Program-made: the position numbers and the translations under genes
Shown here: one piece after another, positions 36,588 through 45,500 of the stretch
Layout of the letters: the number at the start of each line of letters is the position of its first letter
Position numbering within the stretch: the first letter of the stretch is position 1
NCBI GenBank assembly: GCA_023430825.1
Contig: JAEYYL010000003.1
Coordinates: 10,836-74,835 of the forward strand
Length of the DNA stretch: 64,000 nucleotides
Reading direction: 5' to 3'
Origin: Verrucomicrobiota bacterium
Lineage (GTDB): Bacteria; Verrucomicrobiota; Verrucomicrobiia; Opitutales; Opitutaceae
The notes under the pieces: generated by a model
What the model saw: the letters and a program-made list of their open reading frames with translations, nothing else
Database searches by the model: none
What the model was told of the DNA's origin: nothing

Positions 36588-37107
36588 GGATAATTCTCTC
36601 TCAACACGGCGTGGGGGCTTGCAGCCGCCCACGTCTGACCGTGGTCAACCAGGTCTCAAAGATCGATCTTCTCGCGATCAATTTGCTCGAAGGAATCCGT
36701 CGCGAACCGACGGGACCTGATTTGGCTGGGCAAAATTGCCGCCAAACCCTCCGGACCTGCCGCGAAACCCGGCAGATTTCTGCTCAATCACGCAAACCCA
36801 ACTCCGGGCCATCGGATTGGGATTTGCGTGATCGAGAAGGAATGTGTCGGTAAGCGGCAGCCCCTCCACATCAGACCGCAAACCCGCAGGGTGGCGGATC
36901 ACCAGGCTCAGTCCGAAATGTCCTCGTGGGCCACTTCGTGACCCAGTCGGACGGCTAAACTCCCCTCTGGCGAGTGGAGGTTTTCGATCCCGGAGCATGC
37001 GCATGCTCCGTTTCAAACCTCAGAACGGTGAACGTTCACATGCCGCCCGATCGCGGCAGCGCAATCCGGCACTCCGGGCTTACATGCCCGTGATTACGCG
37101 ATCTAAA
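36588..37107. other. Gene-free stretch with a long hairpin and a 20-bp palindrome
   Basis: No coding sequence is convincing in these 520 bp. A long stem-loop spans 36783-36836: ATCACGCAAA (36787-36796) pairs with TTTGCGTGAT (36823-36832), extended by CCCAA/TTGGG inside and CTC/GAG outside. A perfect 20-bp palindrome, CGGAGCATGC and its mirror GCATGCTCCG, lies at 36991-37010. Either could be a protein-binding site, an origin or transfer element, or a terminator. Confidence 0.6.
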
Positions 37108-37599
37108 ATGGATATACGCCTCAATAACCCCGCTGAAACGGCGGCGTTCTACCTCGGTCTGGCAATCAACCATTTCGTCTCGACCGCCGACCATGTCGGA
37201 ATCGCATCGATCATGGCGGAAGGTAACGACCAGCCCTTCGTTATCATCCCGGTCAACAAGACGAGCGCCGTCGACCAGGAAAACGTCCGACGGCTTCGCG
37301 ATCGACTGCTGTGGATGAAACCGCTGTTGCTCCGCAACGGCATCCAAGTCTCCCTCGATGATAAGCCCGTCACGACGAGCGGAGACTTTGAAACGTACCG
37401 ACTGACCGTACCGGTCAAGGTCAACGATATGCTTCTGCTCGCTGGGGCCGTAGCCGCCGCCGGCGAGCCGACGGGCTGGGGAACGTGCAAACGTGACGTC
37501 GATCGTCTGCTCGCGCTGAATCCCAAGCTGCGAGAGCAGTTTCAAGCATTCCGCAAAGACGTCGCGCCGCACCTGACGTTCGCCGGCCCGAGGAACTGA
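37108..37599 (+). CDS. Hypothetical protein
   Basis: About 163 residues from the ATG at 37108 (an ATG at 37084 is also possible). The frame is open to 36844, but that part looks non-coding and contains the palindrome. The sequence has a mixed alpha/beta look with NPAETAAFYLGLAINHFVS, FVIIPVNKTSAVDQE and WGTCKRDVDRLLALNPKLRE. I recognise no family. It ends 2 nt before the DUF5131 gene, so the two form a transcription unit. Confidence 0.6.
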   Translation: MDIRLNNPAETAAFYLGLAINHFVSTADHVGIASIMAEGNDQPFVIIPVNKTSAVDQENVRRLRDRLLWMKPLLLRNGIQVSLDDKPVTTSGDFETYRLTVPVKVNDMLLLAGAVAAAGEPTGWGTCKRDVDRLLALNPKLREQFQAFRKDVAPHLTFAGPRN

Positions 37600-37601
37600 T
37601 C

Positions 37602-38330
37602 ATGGAAAATTCATCGATTCCGTGGACGGATCACACGTTCAATCCTTGGATCGGGTGCGCCCGCGTGTCCCCCGGCTGTGAGCATTGTTACGCTGAAACC
37701 TTAATGGAAACCCGCTACAAACGGGTGTCTTGGGGGCCGGGCGGAACGCGGGTAAAGACGTCTCCCGCGAACTGGAAGAAGCCCCGGCAATGGAACGCGA
37801 GGGCTGACGCGCTCGGCATTCGGTATCGAGTATTCTGCGCGTCGCTTGCCGACGTGTTCGAATCCCGTCCGGAACTCGTTCCGTGGCGGGACGAATTGCA
37901 CCAGCTCATTCGAGATACTCCCAACCTCGATTGGCTCGTGCTCACGAAGCGGCCGGAGATCGCGGCGGATTATTACCAGCGCAACGGCATTCCTCGAAAC
38001 GTCTGGGCTGGCGCGACCGTTGAGGATCACGACCGCGCCGAACAGCGCATCCCCGTGTTGCGGACGATTCCGGCAAGGGTTCGCTTCGTCAGCGCCGAAC
38101 CCCTCCTCGCTGACCTTGGTAAGCTTGATCTCACCGGGATTGGCTGGGTCATCGTCGGTGGTGAAAGTGGTCCGGGCTTTCGGACCATGGCCCCCGAATG
38201 GGCCCGTCGCATCCGCGATCAATGTGAACGGAAGAACGTTCCGTTCTTCTTCAAACAATGGTCGGCGCCTGCCGCGGGCAGCCGGGGTCATGAACTTGAT
38301 GGCGTGGTTCACCACGCCTTTCCGGTGTAG
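37602..38330 (+). CDS. DUF5131 (phage Gp37/Gp68) family protein
   Basis: A 242-residue protein of the phage Gp37/Gp68 family, widespread on phages and islands. Family features are IPWTDHTFNPWIGCARVSPG, a Cys cluster CxxxxxxCEHCYAE resembling a radical-SAM iron-sulfur site, LDWLVLTKRPEIA, NVWAGATVED, RVRFVSAEPLL and WVIVGGESGPG. The biochemical role is unknown; the Cys motif suggests metal or iron-sulfur binding. A strong terminator follows the gene. Confidence 0.92.
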   Translation: MENSSIPWTDHTFNPWIGCARVSPGCEHCYAETLMETRYKRVSWGPGGTRVKTSPANWKKPRQWNARADALGIRYRVFCASLADVFESRPELVPWRDELHQLIRDTPNLDWLVLTKRPEIAADYYQRNGIPRNVWAGATVEDHDRAEQRIPVLRTIPARVRFVSAEPLLADLGKLDLTGIGWVIVGGESGPGFRTMAPEWARRIRDQCERKNVPFFFKQWSAPAAGSRGHELDGVVHHAFPV

Positions 38331-38345
38331 CCGGATCACATGGAG

Positions 38346-38384
38346 CAGGGCAGCCGGGTCCCACCGGCTGCCCTGTCTTTTTTG
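38346..38384 (+). terminator. Rho-independent terminator after the DUF5131 gene
   Basis: Perfect 12-bp arms CAGGGCAGCCGG (38346-38357) and CCGGCTGCCCTG (38364-38375) are followed by TCTTTTTTG. Confidence 0.95.
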
Positions 38385-38471
38385 AAAAAAGTTCGTGCGG
38401 CCTCTTGCGCGAATTGCGGTGCGTTCCAAACGGGAACCAGACCCGAAACCGCACAGTATAACGATAACCTC

Positions 38472-39410
38472 ATGAAAACCCGAGCAAATCCACCCGCTGT
38501 TCAAGAGGACGGCGCTCAAGATCAAACGACCACAGGGACCGGCCTCCCGGAGGCACCCTCCATCGTGAGCCTTGAGGACGCAGAAAACCAGCTCCGCGCT
38601 GTTGCAGCACGATACAACCAATCCGGCGATGAGCAGTTCGCCGTATTGAAGATGATCTGCTTCTTAATTTTCAGCCTCAAACAGCTCTTCGAGAAAACGC
38701 CTCGCAAGCTCCGCCCGCGTGACGCTCGCACTTGGGCGAAATACGCGCCGGCTGTGGCGAAGCGGTGCGGTCTGCGTTTCAAATCGGACCGGATGGCGGA
38801 CCATTATGTCCGCCTCCATTCCGATATGAAGGCGGCCGGCGTGGATGAAATTCAGAAACGCGTTTCTGACGGATCGTATCGCGAGGCGCGCAAAGCGGCA
38901 AACGACCTGCTCAACAAAACCGGGAAGAAGCTTGGCGGACCCTCCTCGTGCGCACTGCTCCAACAGGCAGCGCGGCTCATCAGTAAAGCCATGGAGGAAG
39001 CGTCGGGAGAGGGTCATCTTCGCTCGTTGGCATCTGCTCACAAAACCGTGAGCAATGCGTCCCGCGCCGATCGCCTGCGAAGCAAGGATGTCGTGCCGGA
39101 GTTGGGCACATTTGGTCTCCCGGACGTTGTGCGGCACCGGATCAACTTCGCCGTCCGAGCCGCTTCTGGTGATCCCGTCGCCGCCGGCGTGCACGCGCTG
39201 GAACAGTCGCTTTTCGATGGGACACACGAAAAAGGCGCCATTGCTTTGCCTGCCTGGTCGAAGCCGGCGGACGTCAATCTTCCGCCCACACCGGATGGTG
39301 CAGCAAAGTGGCTGGAGAGCTGGCTGGTTCTGCGGAGTGCGCTGATCGCGGCACTGATTCGGAAGTTCGACGGTTCGCCGAAGCCGGGTGCCACCGAAGC
39401 GACGGGCTAA
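38472..39410 (+). CDS. Hypothetical protein
   Basis: A 312-residue mostly helical protein from the ATG at 38472; the 44 codons upstream overlap a terminator and are not coding. Visible parts are an acidic or polar N-terminus, a hydrophobic run ICFLIFSLKQLFEK, and a basic middle (RTWAKYAPAVAKRCGLRFKSD), with an Ala/Pro-rich C-terminal third. No family is recognised. It is the last rightward gene before the leftward pair and is followed by a perfect hairpin. Confidence 0.65.
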   Translation: MKTRANPPAVQEDGAQDQTTTGTGLPEAPSIVSLEDAENQLRAVAARYNQSGDEQFAVLKMICFLIFSLKQLFEKTPRKLRPRDARTWAKYAPAVAKRCGLRFKSDRMADHYVRLHSDMKAAGVDEIQKRVSDGSYREARKAANDLLNKTGKKLGGPSSCALLQQAARLISKAMEEASGEGHLRSLASAHKTVSNASRADRLRSKDVVPELGTFGLPDVVRHRINFAVRAASGDPVAAGVHALEQSLFDGTHEKGAIALPAWSKPADVNLPPTPDGAAKWLESWLVLRSALIAALIRKFDGSPKPGATEATG

Positions 39411-39419
39411 TCGAGGTAA

Positions 39420-39445
39420 GCGGTCGTCCGTAAGCGGACGACCGC
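39420..39445. terminator. Hairpin between convergent genes
   Basis: GCGGTCGTCCG (39420-39430) pairs perfectly with CGGACGACCGC (39435-39445) around TAAG. There is no long T-run. Its place between two converging genes suggests a shared terminator. Confidence 0.65.
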
Positions 39446-39449
39446 CTAC

Positions 39450-40580
39450 TCATGATTCGTCATGCGCTTTCTTTTGCTCCTCGGTCAGTCGATCATGATG
39501 AAGCTCCCGCAGAGCCGAAAATGCGGCGAGCATCTCGTGCGTTTCATCCGACGGGTGAGCATCAGCCATCTGCTTCAGGCCTTCCGATGCGACAAGGAGG
39601 TCGTCTTCGACACGCAGCCACTCTTCCAATTCCTCAGGGATGAGCGGCGTTGAACTCCAAGCATGGATCGTTCGTGTGACCGCCTGCACAACCGCCCGCA
39701 CGTCCTTTTCATTCTCACGCTGGTGAAAACGTTTCCACCAATCCTTCACCAACGCTCGGTGCAGTAGGTCCGCATCATACCGTTTGGGTCCGCGCTTGTA
39801 GAGCACGGTTATCGTCCTGATCTCGTTTTTCCGACGGCGCCGGCGCGGGAACAAAGGGTGTTGGCCGCCCCAGGGTTGGCGCGCTGCCGGACGCCGCGGT
39901 GCAGAGCGGCGAGAACCACTCGTCTTGACCTTCCATCGGTAGCTTCGAAATGCCTTCAGAAGATCCGCAATCTCCGGCTCACGATCCTCGGAAACGCGCT
40001 CCAACAGCATCTCCACCAAGTGCGCGTTGCCGAGCTTACGACGCTCCTCGGCCCTATTCTCCGACATCGTGGTCATCTGATCGTAGCCGGAAAGCGCCCT
40101 CTCTTCATTGATCTCGCCCTCGACCCGGTCAGCGACCGCGACCATGACGCGCCGCGGGTTCGAACGATTCGGCAAGTAGCTCTTCAGCGCCATGCCAGTC
40201 GGCCCATCATTGAGCAGCAAGATGTGGAGATCTTGCAGCCCATGACAGCCGATCAATGCAACACGAGCGCGCATCTGCCTCACGATTTCGCGCCCCATTT
40301 GAAGCATCTCTTGTTGATCTCGAAACGCACGCCTTGCGCCGTGTCTGTCCACGGGATGAGCGGTGATTTCCCAAGCCGCATGAAGCAATTTCGGGCCCCG
40401 CCCACGCGGGCGCGTGAACAGCTCACGCGCCCGCTGAACAAACTCCTCTCCCTCGTGAACTCCGACCCACTCGACGCGCACCTTCAACTCCTTGGCTTCG
40501 TGCTCCCCGTCGGCATCGGTGATATAATCCCGACGGGGAACGACGCGGTGCATAGGAACGTAATCGATTTCAGAGCGCAT
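39450..40580 (-). CDS. Hypothetical protein, possibly relaxase-related
   Basis: A 376-residue basic protein. The N-terminal half contains a histidine-rich region (LLHAAWEITAHPVDRHG, then ALIGCHGLQDLHILLLND) that faintly recalls the His motif of mobilisation relaxases, and a highly basic segment (SGSRRSAPRRPAARQPW and FPRRRRRKNE). The C-terminal half is helical and acidic. The start (ATG at 40580) overlaps the end of the upstream gene by 11 nt, so they are coupled. A relaxase role is only a suggestion: the canonical three-His signature is not intact. Confidence 0.55.
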   Translation of the reverse strand: MRSEIDYVPMHRVVPRRDYITDADGEHEAKELKVRVEWVGVHEGEEFVQRARELFTRPRGRGPKLLHAAWEITAHPVDRHGARRAFRDQQEMLQMGREIVRQMRARVALIGCHGLQDLHILLLNDGPTGMALKSYLPNRSNPRRVMVAVADRVEGEINEERALSGYDQMTTMSENRAEERRKLGNAHLVEMLLERVSEDREPEIADLLKAFRSYRWKVKTSGSRRSAPRRPAARQPWGGQHPLFPRRRRRKNEIRTITVLYKRGPKRYDADLLHRALVKDWWKRFHQRENEKDVRAVVQAVTRTIHAWSSTPLIPEELEEWLRVEDDLLVASEGLKQMADAHPSDETHEMLAAFSALRELHHDRLTEEQKKAHDES

Positions 40581-41190
40581 CGTGTGCACCACCGCAGCCG
40601 AGGCGTTTCAGGACGCGCTGAGTTGTTTCATAGCCTTTCAGGCGCTTTTTCAGGTTCGCGAGTTTCTGTTGGTCCGCCTTTTCGTCTTCGACCTGTTTCC
40701 TGAGCCACTTGATATTTTCGCTGGTGAAATCGTGGCATTCGCACATCGCCTTGAATTCCTCGGGGTCGAAGAACGTTTCTTTCGCCAAGTTCTGCGATGC
40801 GACCCACAGCGTGACGCAGCCCTCGCGGATTGCCTCAATCTGCTTCGCCTGCTGGTTGGCGTTCACCCGATAAAACGTGCCAGCTGCCTCGTTGAGCAGA
40901 TTAAAAACCTTCACGAGGACCTTCTCGACTTGAGCGAAAGCGATGCCGGCTTCAGGCCCGTTCTGCGGCTGGACCAGCACCCACGCAATCTTCAGCCCAG
41001 CAGCCGTTGCGACCAGCCGCTCCAGCACCTCGCGAGCGCTGATGTTCAGCTTTTGTGCGATGGCGACGATGCGCATCCGCAGTTGGACGGAAGGGCGAAC
41101 GGTGATGGTTTTGAACGGCAACTTCGCGAGTTTCTGATCGATGATATCGGTGAGCGCGTCGCTCCCGATCGGTTGGATTTCATCTGACAT
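40570..41190 (-). CDS. Hypothetical protein with ribbon-helix-helix-like N-terminus
   Basis: A 206-residue protein. Residues 30-65 (ITVRPSVQLRMRIVAIAQKL, then NISAREVLERLV) look like a ribbon-helix-helix DNA-binding segment of the MobC or antitoxin kind. The rest is helical and charged, with a C-terminal coiled-coil-like run (NIKWLRKQVEDEKADQQKL). It precedes the possible relaxase gene with overlapping ends, as mobC-type accessory genes often do. It is divergent from the defence operon across 434 bp. Confidence 0.55.
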   Translation of the reverse strand: MSDEIQPIGSDALTDIIDQKLAKLPFKTITVRPSVQLRMRIVAIAQKLNISAREVLERLVATAAGLKIAWVLVQPQNGPEAGIAFAQVEKVLVKVFNLLNEAAGTFYRVNANQQAKQIEAIREGCVTLWVASQNLAKETFFDPEEFKAMCECHDFTSENIKWLRKQVEDEKADQQKLANLKKRLKGYETTQRVLKRLGCGGAHDAL

Positions 41191-41624
41191 GGTGATTTTG
41201 TTTTAGGTTAGCTCTACTCAAGCTGCCCTAATTCCTCTTCAGTGCGTCTCGCGCCGAAGTTCAGGGCAGATCGCCGCTGCCGATTCCGTCGTGCCGTTTC
41301 CGGCTCTTCAGCTCCGTCAGGGTCGATTCCCTCTCCTTGTATTTCCGGAAGCCCCCTCCAAGGCCCTCGCAGATCTTTTCTGGTATTTTTGCTGAGGGCC
41401 GCATGGCGCTACGCCGTCGCGGTGATTGAACCGGCAAACAGGTTGGGTCGATGCCCCCTCAGCCGGCGGTCGCCCATCTTGACCCCTGGTCCTCAACGCC
41501 GATCACCTCACGCACGCAACCGTCCTGAATGTCACGGCGCAATCACCTTGCCGATTGCGTTCGGCCCGCCAAGCACTTCCAGATATTTCTTGACGTTTCA
41601 AGAAACATACCGGCATCTAGAGAA
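41191..41624. promoter_or_regulatory. Divergent control region of the defence operon
   Basis: This 434 bp gap separates the leftward pair from the rightward operon. A perfect inverted repeat TTTCTTGA-CGTT-TCAAGAAA lies at 41586-41605, ending 19 nt before the ATG at 41625, and looks like an operator. A TTGACG hexamer (41590-41595) overlaps it and could be part of a promoter, but I cannot match a good -10 box. The rest shows no gene or RNA. Confidence 0.6.
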
Positions 41625-44222
41625 ATGCTGGCTCACATTCTTTCTCCACGCCCCGAAGTCACTTCCGGCCGCATTCAAGGTGTCATTGATCCCGACCGTA
41701 TCACAGATCCTAAGGGGAAGTCCCTAGAGGCGAAACCAACCGAATTTGTGCGCGCCACCTTCGTGTCCAACGATGTGCGCCGGCTCGTTAAAACTCTCCA
41801 GACGCGCCTCCATTCTTCCGAGTCGGAGGTTGGCACCGTTCTATTCGAGGGCCCCAAAGGGCAGGGTAAAAGCCACCTCATCACCCTCGGCTACCATCTC
41901 GTGAAGAACAACGCCGAGCTGGTCGGTTGGCTCACGGAGCAAAAGCTCGAACTCACCATCCCGGGCAACGTCGTTGTCCTTCTTCGCAAATTTACCGACT
42001 TTCCCTTCGACACCCTCTGGCAGGTCATCGGCGATGCTATCGGAGCGAACTTCACCGGCTCGCGCCCGCCGAGCATCGAAGCGTTCCGGGCCGCGCTCGC
42101 CGGCCGAAAACTCGTCCTCCTGTTCGACGAACTGGAAAGCGGCATCCGCGCCATCGGCAGCGACAGCCAGCGACAGGACAACATCAACTTCCTTCAGATG
42201 ATCTCCGAGGAGTCCATGCGCGCCGACTCCAACGTTGTTCTCATCGCCTCCGTTTACGACGGCAACATCGAGCCCGGGCTTACCCTCAAGCGCGTCAAGC
42301 CGACCGAGATCAGATTCACCGACAACCGGGATCGGCTTCACATCCTCTTCCACCGACTCTTCGAAAAGTCTCCGTTGGCGGCGAACCCCGAAATCGACAA
42401 CATCGTCAAGAGTCACGCCAACACGTGGCAGCGCTTCGGGGTCCCTGCCAACGCCGACTATGTCGAGCGTCTGCGCGAGAGTTTCCCATTCTCTCCCGAG
42501 CTAATCGACGTCGTCACCCAGCGCATTCCCCAGAGCCGGGGTGGTTTTCAGGGGACTCGTGGCGCACTGGCATTTCTCGCCGCCCTCGTCCGTCTGCGCG
42601 GCCAGCAGACCAATCTGCTCACGCTTTCTGACGTCGCCATCACTGACGCGGACATCCGCACGTGGCTCGCGGACCTTGAGCCTTCGCAGAACCTCATCTC
42701 CTGCGCAGATGCGAACCTCCGGGACCTGGCCAAACTCCCTGCTGCCGAGCGCATCACGTCGGCCACCTTGATCGCCAGCCTCGCGCCGTCTCGAACACTG
42801 GGCATCTCCGAAGATGAACTGGCTCGTCAAGTCCTCGACCCCGCCGGGGATTACAACCAGTTCAAACAGACTCTCGATGGCTTCACCAAATTTGCTTCGT
42901 TCTTTCACCGACGTGACCAACACGTCTACTTCGACACTCGCGAAAACGCGCACGCCAAGGTCGAGCTTCGGAGCATCTCGGTTAAAGACAGTGAGGCGTG
43001 GGATCGGATCGCGCAGTGGTGGCGCGCTGATGTTTTCGGCGACTCCGATGCCATCATCCTTGGCGAGATCGATCTCGCCCGCAATCGGCTCGATGGTCTG
43101 CACGCGGATGGCCTTCGGTTCGTGATCTCACCTCGTCGCCTAAATGTTCGTGACCGGCACGATCTCTATTTCGGGCTGAAGCGCCGCAACACGGTCGTCC
43201 TCCTCGAACCCCGCGCAGACAAGGAAAACCTTCGCACCAACCCTGACATCCTCGCGTGGGCTCGTAAGGCCATCGCTGCTGAGGCTCTTGCAACCGCTAC
43301 GATCGGTGACGCCGAGAAGGTCCGCGAGTTCTCCAAAATAGCTTCCGACCAGAAGACCGCGGTCATCGAGGCGATCAAGAAGGTGAACTATGCCTACGTG
43401 CAGGTTCACCGCACAGGAGCAACTCCCGAGCAAGGCGATTACACGCTGGAGCCGGTCCAGCCTCTCGCGAAGCAAACCGTCCTTACGCACTTAGCGCGTA
43501 GTCTCTTCCCCGCTACCTACATTGCCGAACACATGCAGGGCCGATACTCCGAGCTGCTCGGCCGGAAGGTGGCCGCCGTGGAGGCAGAGTATCGCAATAC
43601 CCTCAGCTTCCCCGTTCTCGTTTACCCGACCACCTTCATCGAGGCCGTCGACAGCCTCGTTGTGGACGGCGTCTTCAACCTCGCACATCCTGCCGGGACA
43701 CAGCACGCCGGGGAAAACGTCATGCTTCGTGAAGCCGAGCTGATGGAGTCCACCTTTGCCGCGCCGTCGGCGCGCCCCGCCGCAGCTCCGGTGAACAGGC
43801 CAGCAGATCCGAGCCCCGTCGGAGGTTTTGGTCAGCCGCCGGCTACCACGACGGGAAGAGGAGGTGGTGTCTCCGCGGCGGTGGATGTGCTCCCCTTCAC
43901 CGGCACAGCCCAGACTCTCACCACTGGGTTCTGCGATTCCCGGCAGGCACTTCGTCAGGAGGTAGCCGCCAAGCTTGATCAAGCCGAAGACCAGATTGTG
44001 GTTCGTGTCCGCATCGGAATCACCTTCGATGCCCGCACATCTGACATGTCCACGCTCCCTTCTTTCCTGCGTGGTTCGCTCACCGGAACGGGATTGTTCA
44101 GCGGTGAGGTCACGTTCGAGTTTCCTGGCTCGTTCAACAAGGCCGCTGTGGAAGCCATGATGGAACGTCTCCCGGATTTCGCGCCCGGCTCAGCCAAAGT
44201 GACGCTGACGCTCGCATCCTGA
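41625..44222 (+). CDS. BrxC/PglY or DUF499-like AAA ATPase
   Basis: First gene of the 13.5 kb operon; an ATPase of 865 residues. Walker A is G76-PKGQGKS-83 in FEGPKGQGKSHLITLGYHLV, Walker B is LVLLFDELE near residue 166, and a sensor-like stretch VVLIASVYDGNIE follows. The C-terminal 80 residues (DQIVVRVRIGITFD to SAKVTLTLAS) recall the C-terminal module of DUF499-type proteins. BrxC/PglY is the large ATPase of BREX systems and is normally about 1200 residues, so this is a short form. The ATG at 41625 is chosen because a longer frame from 41529 would include the operator palindrome. Confidence 0.75.
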   Translation: MLAHILSPRPEVTSGRIQGVIDPDRITDPKGKSLEAKPTEFVRATFVSNDVRRLVKTLQTRLHSSESEVGTVLFEGPKGQGKSHLITLGYHLVKNNAELVGWLTEQKLELTIPGNVVVLLRKFTDFPFDTLWQVIGDAIGANFTGSRPPSIEAFRAALAGRKLVLLFDELESGIRAIGSDSQRQDNINFLQMISEESMRADSNVVLIASVYDGNIEPGLTLKRVKPTEIRFTDNRDRLHILFHRLFEKSPLAANPEIDNIVKSHANTWQRFGVPANADYVERLRESFPFSPELIDVVTQRIPQSRGGFQGTRGALAFLAALVRLRGQQTNLLTLSDVAITDADIRTWLADLEPSQNLISCADANLRDLAKLPAAERITSATLIASLAPSRTLGISEDELARQVLDPAGDYNQFKQTLDGFTKFASFFHRRDQHVYFDTRENAHAKVELRSISVKDSEAWDRIAQWWRADVFGDSDAIILGEIDLARNRLDGLHADGLRFVISPRRLNVRDRHDLYFGLKRRNTVVLLEPRADKENLRTNPDILAWARKAIAAEALATATIGDAEKVREFSKIASDQKTAVIEAIKKVNYAYVQVHRTGATPEQGDYTLEPVQPLAKQTVLTHLARSLFPATYIAEHMQGRYSELLGRKVAAVEAEYRNTLSFPVLVYPTTFIEAVDSLVVDGVFNLAHPAGTQHAGENVMLREAELMESTFAAPSARPAAAPVNRPADPSPVGGFGQPPATTTGRGGGVSAAVDVLPFTGTAQTLTTGFCDSRQALRQEVAAKLDQAEDQIVVRVRIGITFDARTSDMSTLPSFLRGSLTGTGLFSGEVTFEFPGSFNKAAVEAMMERLPDFAPGSAKVTLTLAS

Positions 44223-44230
44223 TCTCCGCC

Positions 44231-45238
44231 ATGTCCGCCCTCGTCGATTTTCCTCCTGGATTGCTTCTTGTCGGCGGCTCACGTGTGCCCGGTATCGCCG
44301 AGTGGCTGATGCAATCCGTGTGGTCCCCAGAGCGCTTCGCCTCGCTCCCTCGCGAGGAATACCTGCGCCTCGGGGAGGACTCGGTTTGCCGAGCCGAGGA
44401 GGCGATCTCCACAGGCGCTTCCCGTGTTTGGGATGAGCTGGTTGCAGCTTCTGCTCACGCTCTGACCCCTCGCGGGTATCTCGGCCTGGACTCGCCGCCC
44501 TCTTCAGCCCAGCCCGTCAGCCGCGCGGTCATCGTGTTTGATGGCCTGTCTCTCCGTGAGCTTCCTCTCCTCCTTTCGCTGGCGGCAAAAACGGGCTTTC
44601 GGGTGGACGACGCACGGGCTATGGCGACCTGCCTGCCGACTGAAACGATCGACTTCGTTTCCCAGCGCGTTCTCGGTGCGGATGCGGCCTACGGGACGGG
44701 ACCGAGTCAGCTGCCAGGCCACGGTGCGCTCACGTCGCGTGGCGTTTTTGCCGCATACCTCGATAGTCTAAACCCGCGAGTGTCGCTCCCGAGCGGCAAG
44801 TCGCTGCTTCTGTGGTCCACCTATCCGGATCGACTCTTCAAGGACGACGAAGCGCGATTCGATACCCAGCTCTTCCCCCAGTTTTGCGAGCATGTCTCCA
44901 CCCTGTGGAAATACACGGTGCAGGCCGTGCCAGCAGGCGTGCCCATCGTTCTCACCAGTGACCACGGTTATATTTTTTTCGGTGGCACAGCGGAGAGTTC
45001 ACGCGAATCCACCGCGACCGAACAACTCCATCAACAACGCCACCAAGTCTTCGAAGACCAAGCGCCGTATCCGGCGCCACACCCTGATCTCCAGCGACTG
45101 CCCGAGCGACGCCTCGCCCTGCTGCGTGGCCGCCTCAAGACCCGCCCCAGGGGCGGCAGTGGCCGCAAGCTTTACCAGCACGGCGGCCTTTCCCTCATGG
45201 AGTCCCTCGTCCCGTGGGTTCTCCTCAACCGCAACTAA
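44231..45238 (+). CDS. Short PglZ-like alkaline-phosphatase-superfamily protein
   Basis: PglZ is the hallmark protein of BREX and Pgl defence. The 335-residue product keeps the core metal-site motifs: VIVFDGLSLRE with Asp104, LTSDHGY with Asp244 and His245, and the C-terminal HGGLSLMESLVP with His317. It lacks several hundred residues found in ordinary PglZ proteins (700-900), so it is a minimal phosphatase domain. It starts 8 nt after the ATPase stop, the same pairing as brxC and pglZ in BREX. The real target (nucleotide, DNA or protein) is unknown. Confidence 0.85.
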   Translation: MSALVDFPPGLLLVGGSRVPGIAEWLMQSVWSPERFASLPREEYLRLGEDSVCRAEEAISTGASRVWDELVAASAHALTPRGYLGLDSPPSSAQPVSRAVIVFDGLSLRELPLLLSLAAKTGFRVDDARAMATCLPTETIDFVSQRVLGADAAYGTGPSQLPGHGALTSRGVFAAYLDSLNPRVSLPSGKSLLLWSTYPDRLFKDDEARFDTQLFPQFCEHVSTLWKYTVQAVPAGVPIVLTSDHGYIFFGGTAESSRESTATEQLHQQRHQVFEDQAPYPAPHPDLQRLPERRLALLRGRLKTRPRGGSGRKLYQHGGLSLMESLVPWVLLNRN

Positions 45239-45250
45239 TCTCTCTCCACC

Positions 45251-45484
45251 ATGAGCAAAATCAAAGTCGGCACCCAGATCGAAGAGGAGATCTACCAGCA
45301 ATTGAAGTTGGTCGCTGCCCGCGAACGCCGCCCCGTGGGCGAACTCGTCCAGGATGCCGTCACCTTTTATCTCCGTCGCCAGCGTAAATCCGGCCTCGCT
45401 CGGCTACTCGAACGTGGCCCGACCTTCGCCGTGAGCGAAGCCGATCACCGCGAAATCATGGAAGCGGATTTTTACGACCAGTGA
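45251..45484 (+). CDS. RHH-type antitoxin
   Basis: A 77-residue protein with a ribbon-helix-helix-like pattern: a beta strand KIKVGTQIEEEIYQQLK, then helices VAARERRPVGELVQDAV and TFYLRRQRK. The tail (VSEADHREIMEADFYDQ) is acidic, as in antitoxins that thread into their toxin. It lies 16 nt before a PIN-domain gene, so it is probably the antitoxin of that pair. It could also repress the operon. Confidence 0.75.
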   Translation: MSKIKVGTQIEEEIYQQLKLVAARERRPVGELVQDAVTFYLRRQRKSGLARLLERGPTFAVSEADHREIMEADFYDQ

Positions 45485-45500
45485 GCGCAACCCGGACGAC

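Noticed and set aside
41529..41624. Longer N-terminus for the defence ATPase
   Set aside because: The extra 32 residues look non-coding and the interval contains a perfect operator-like palindrome.
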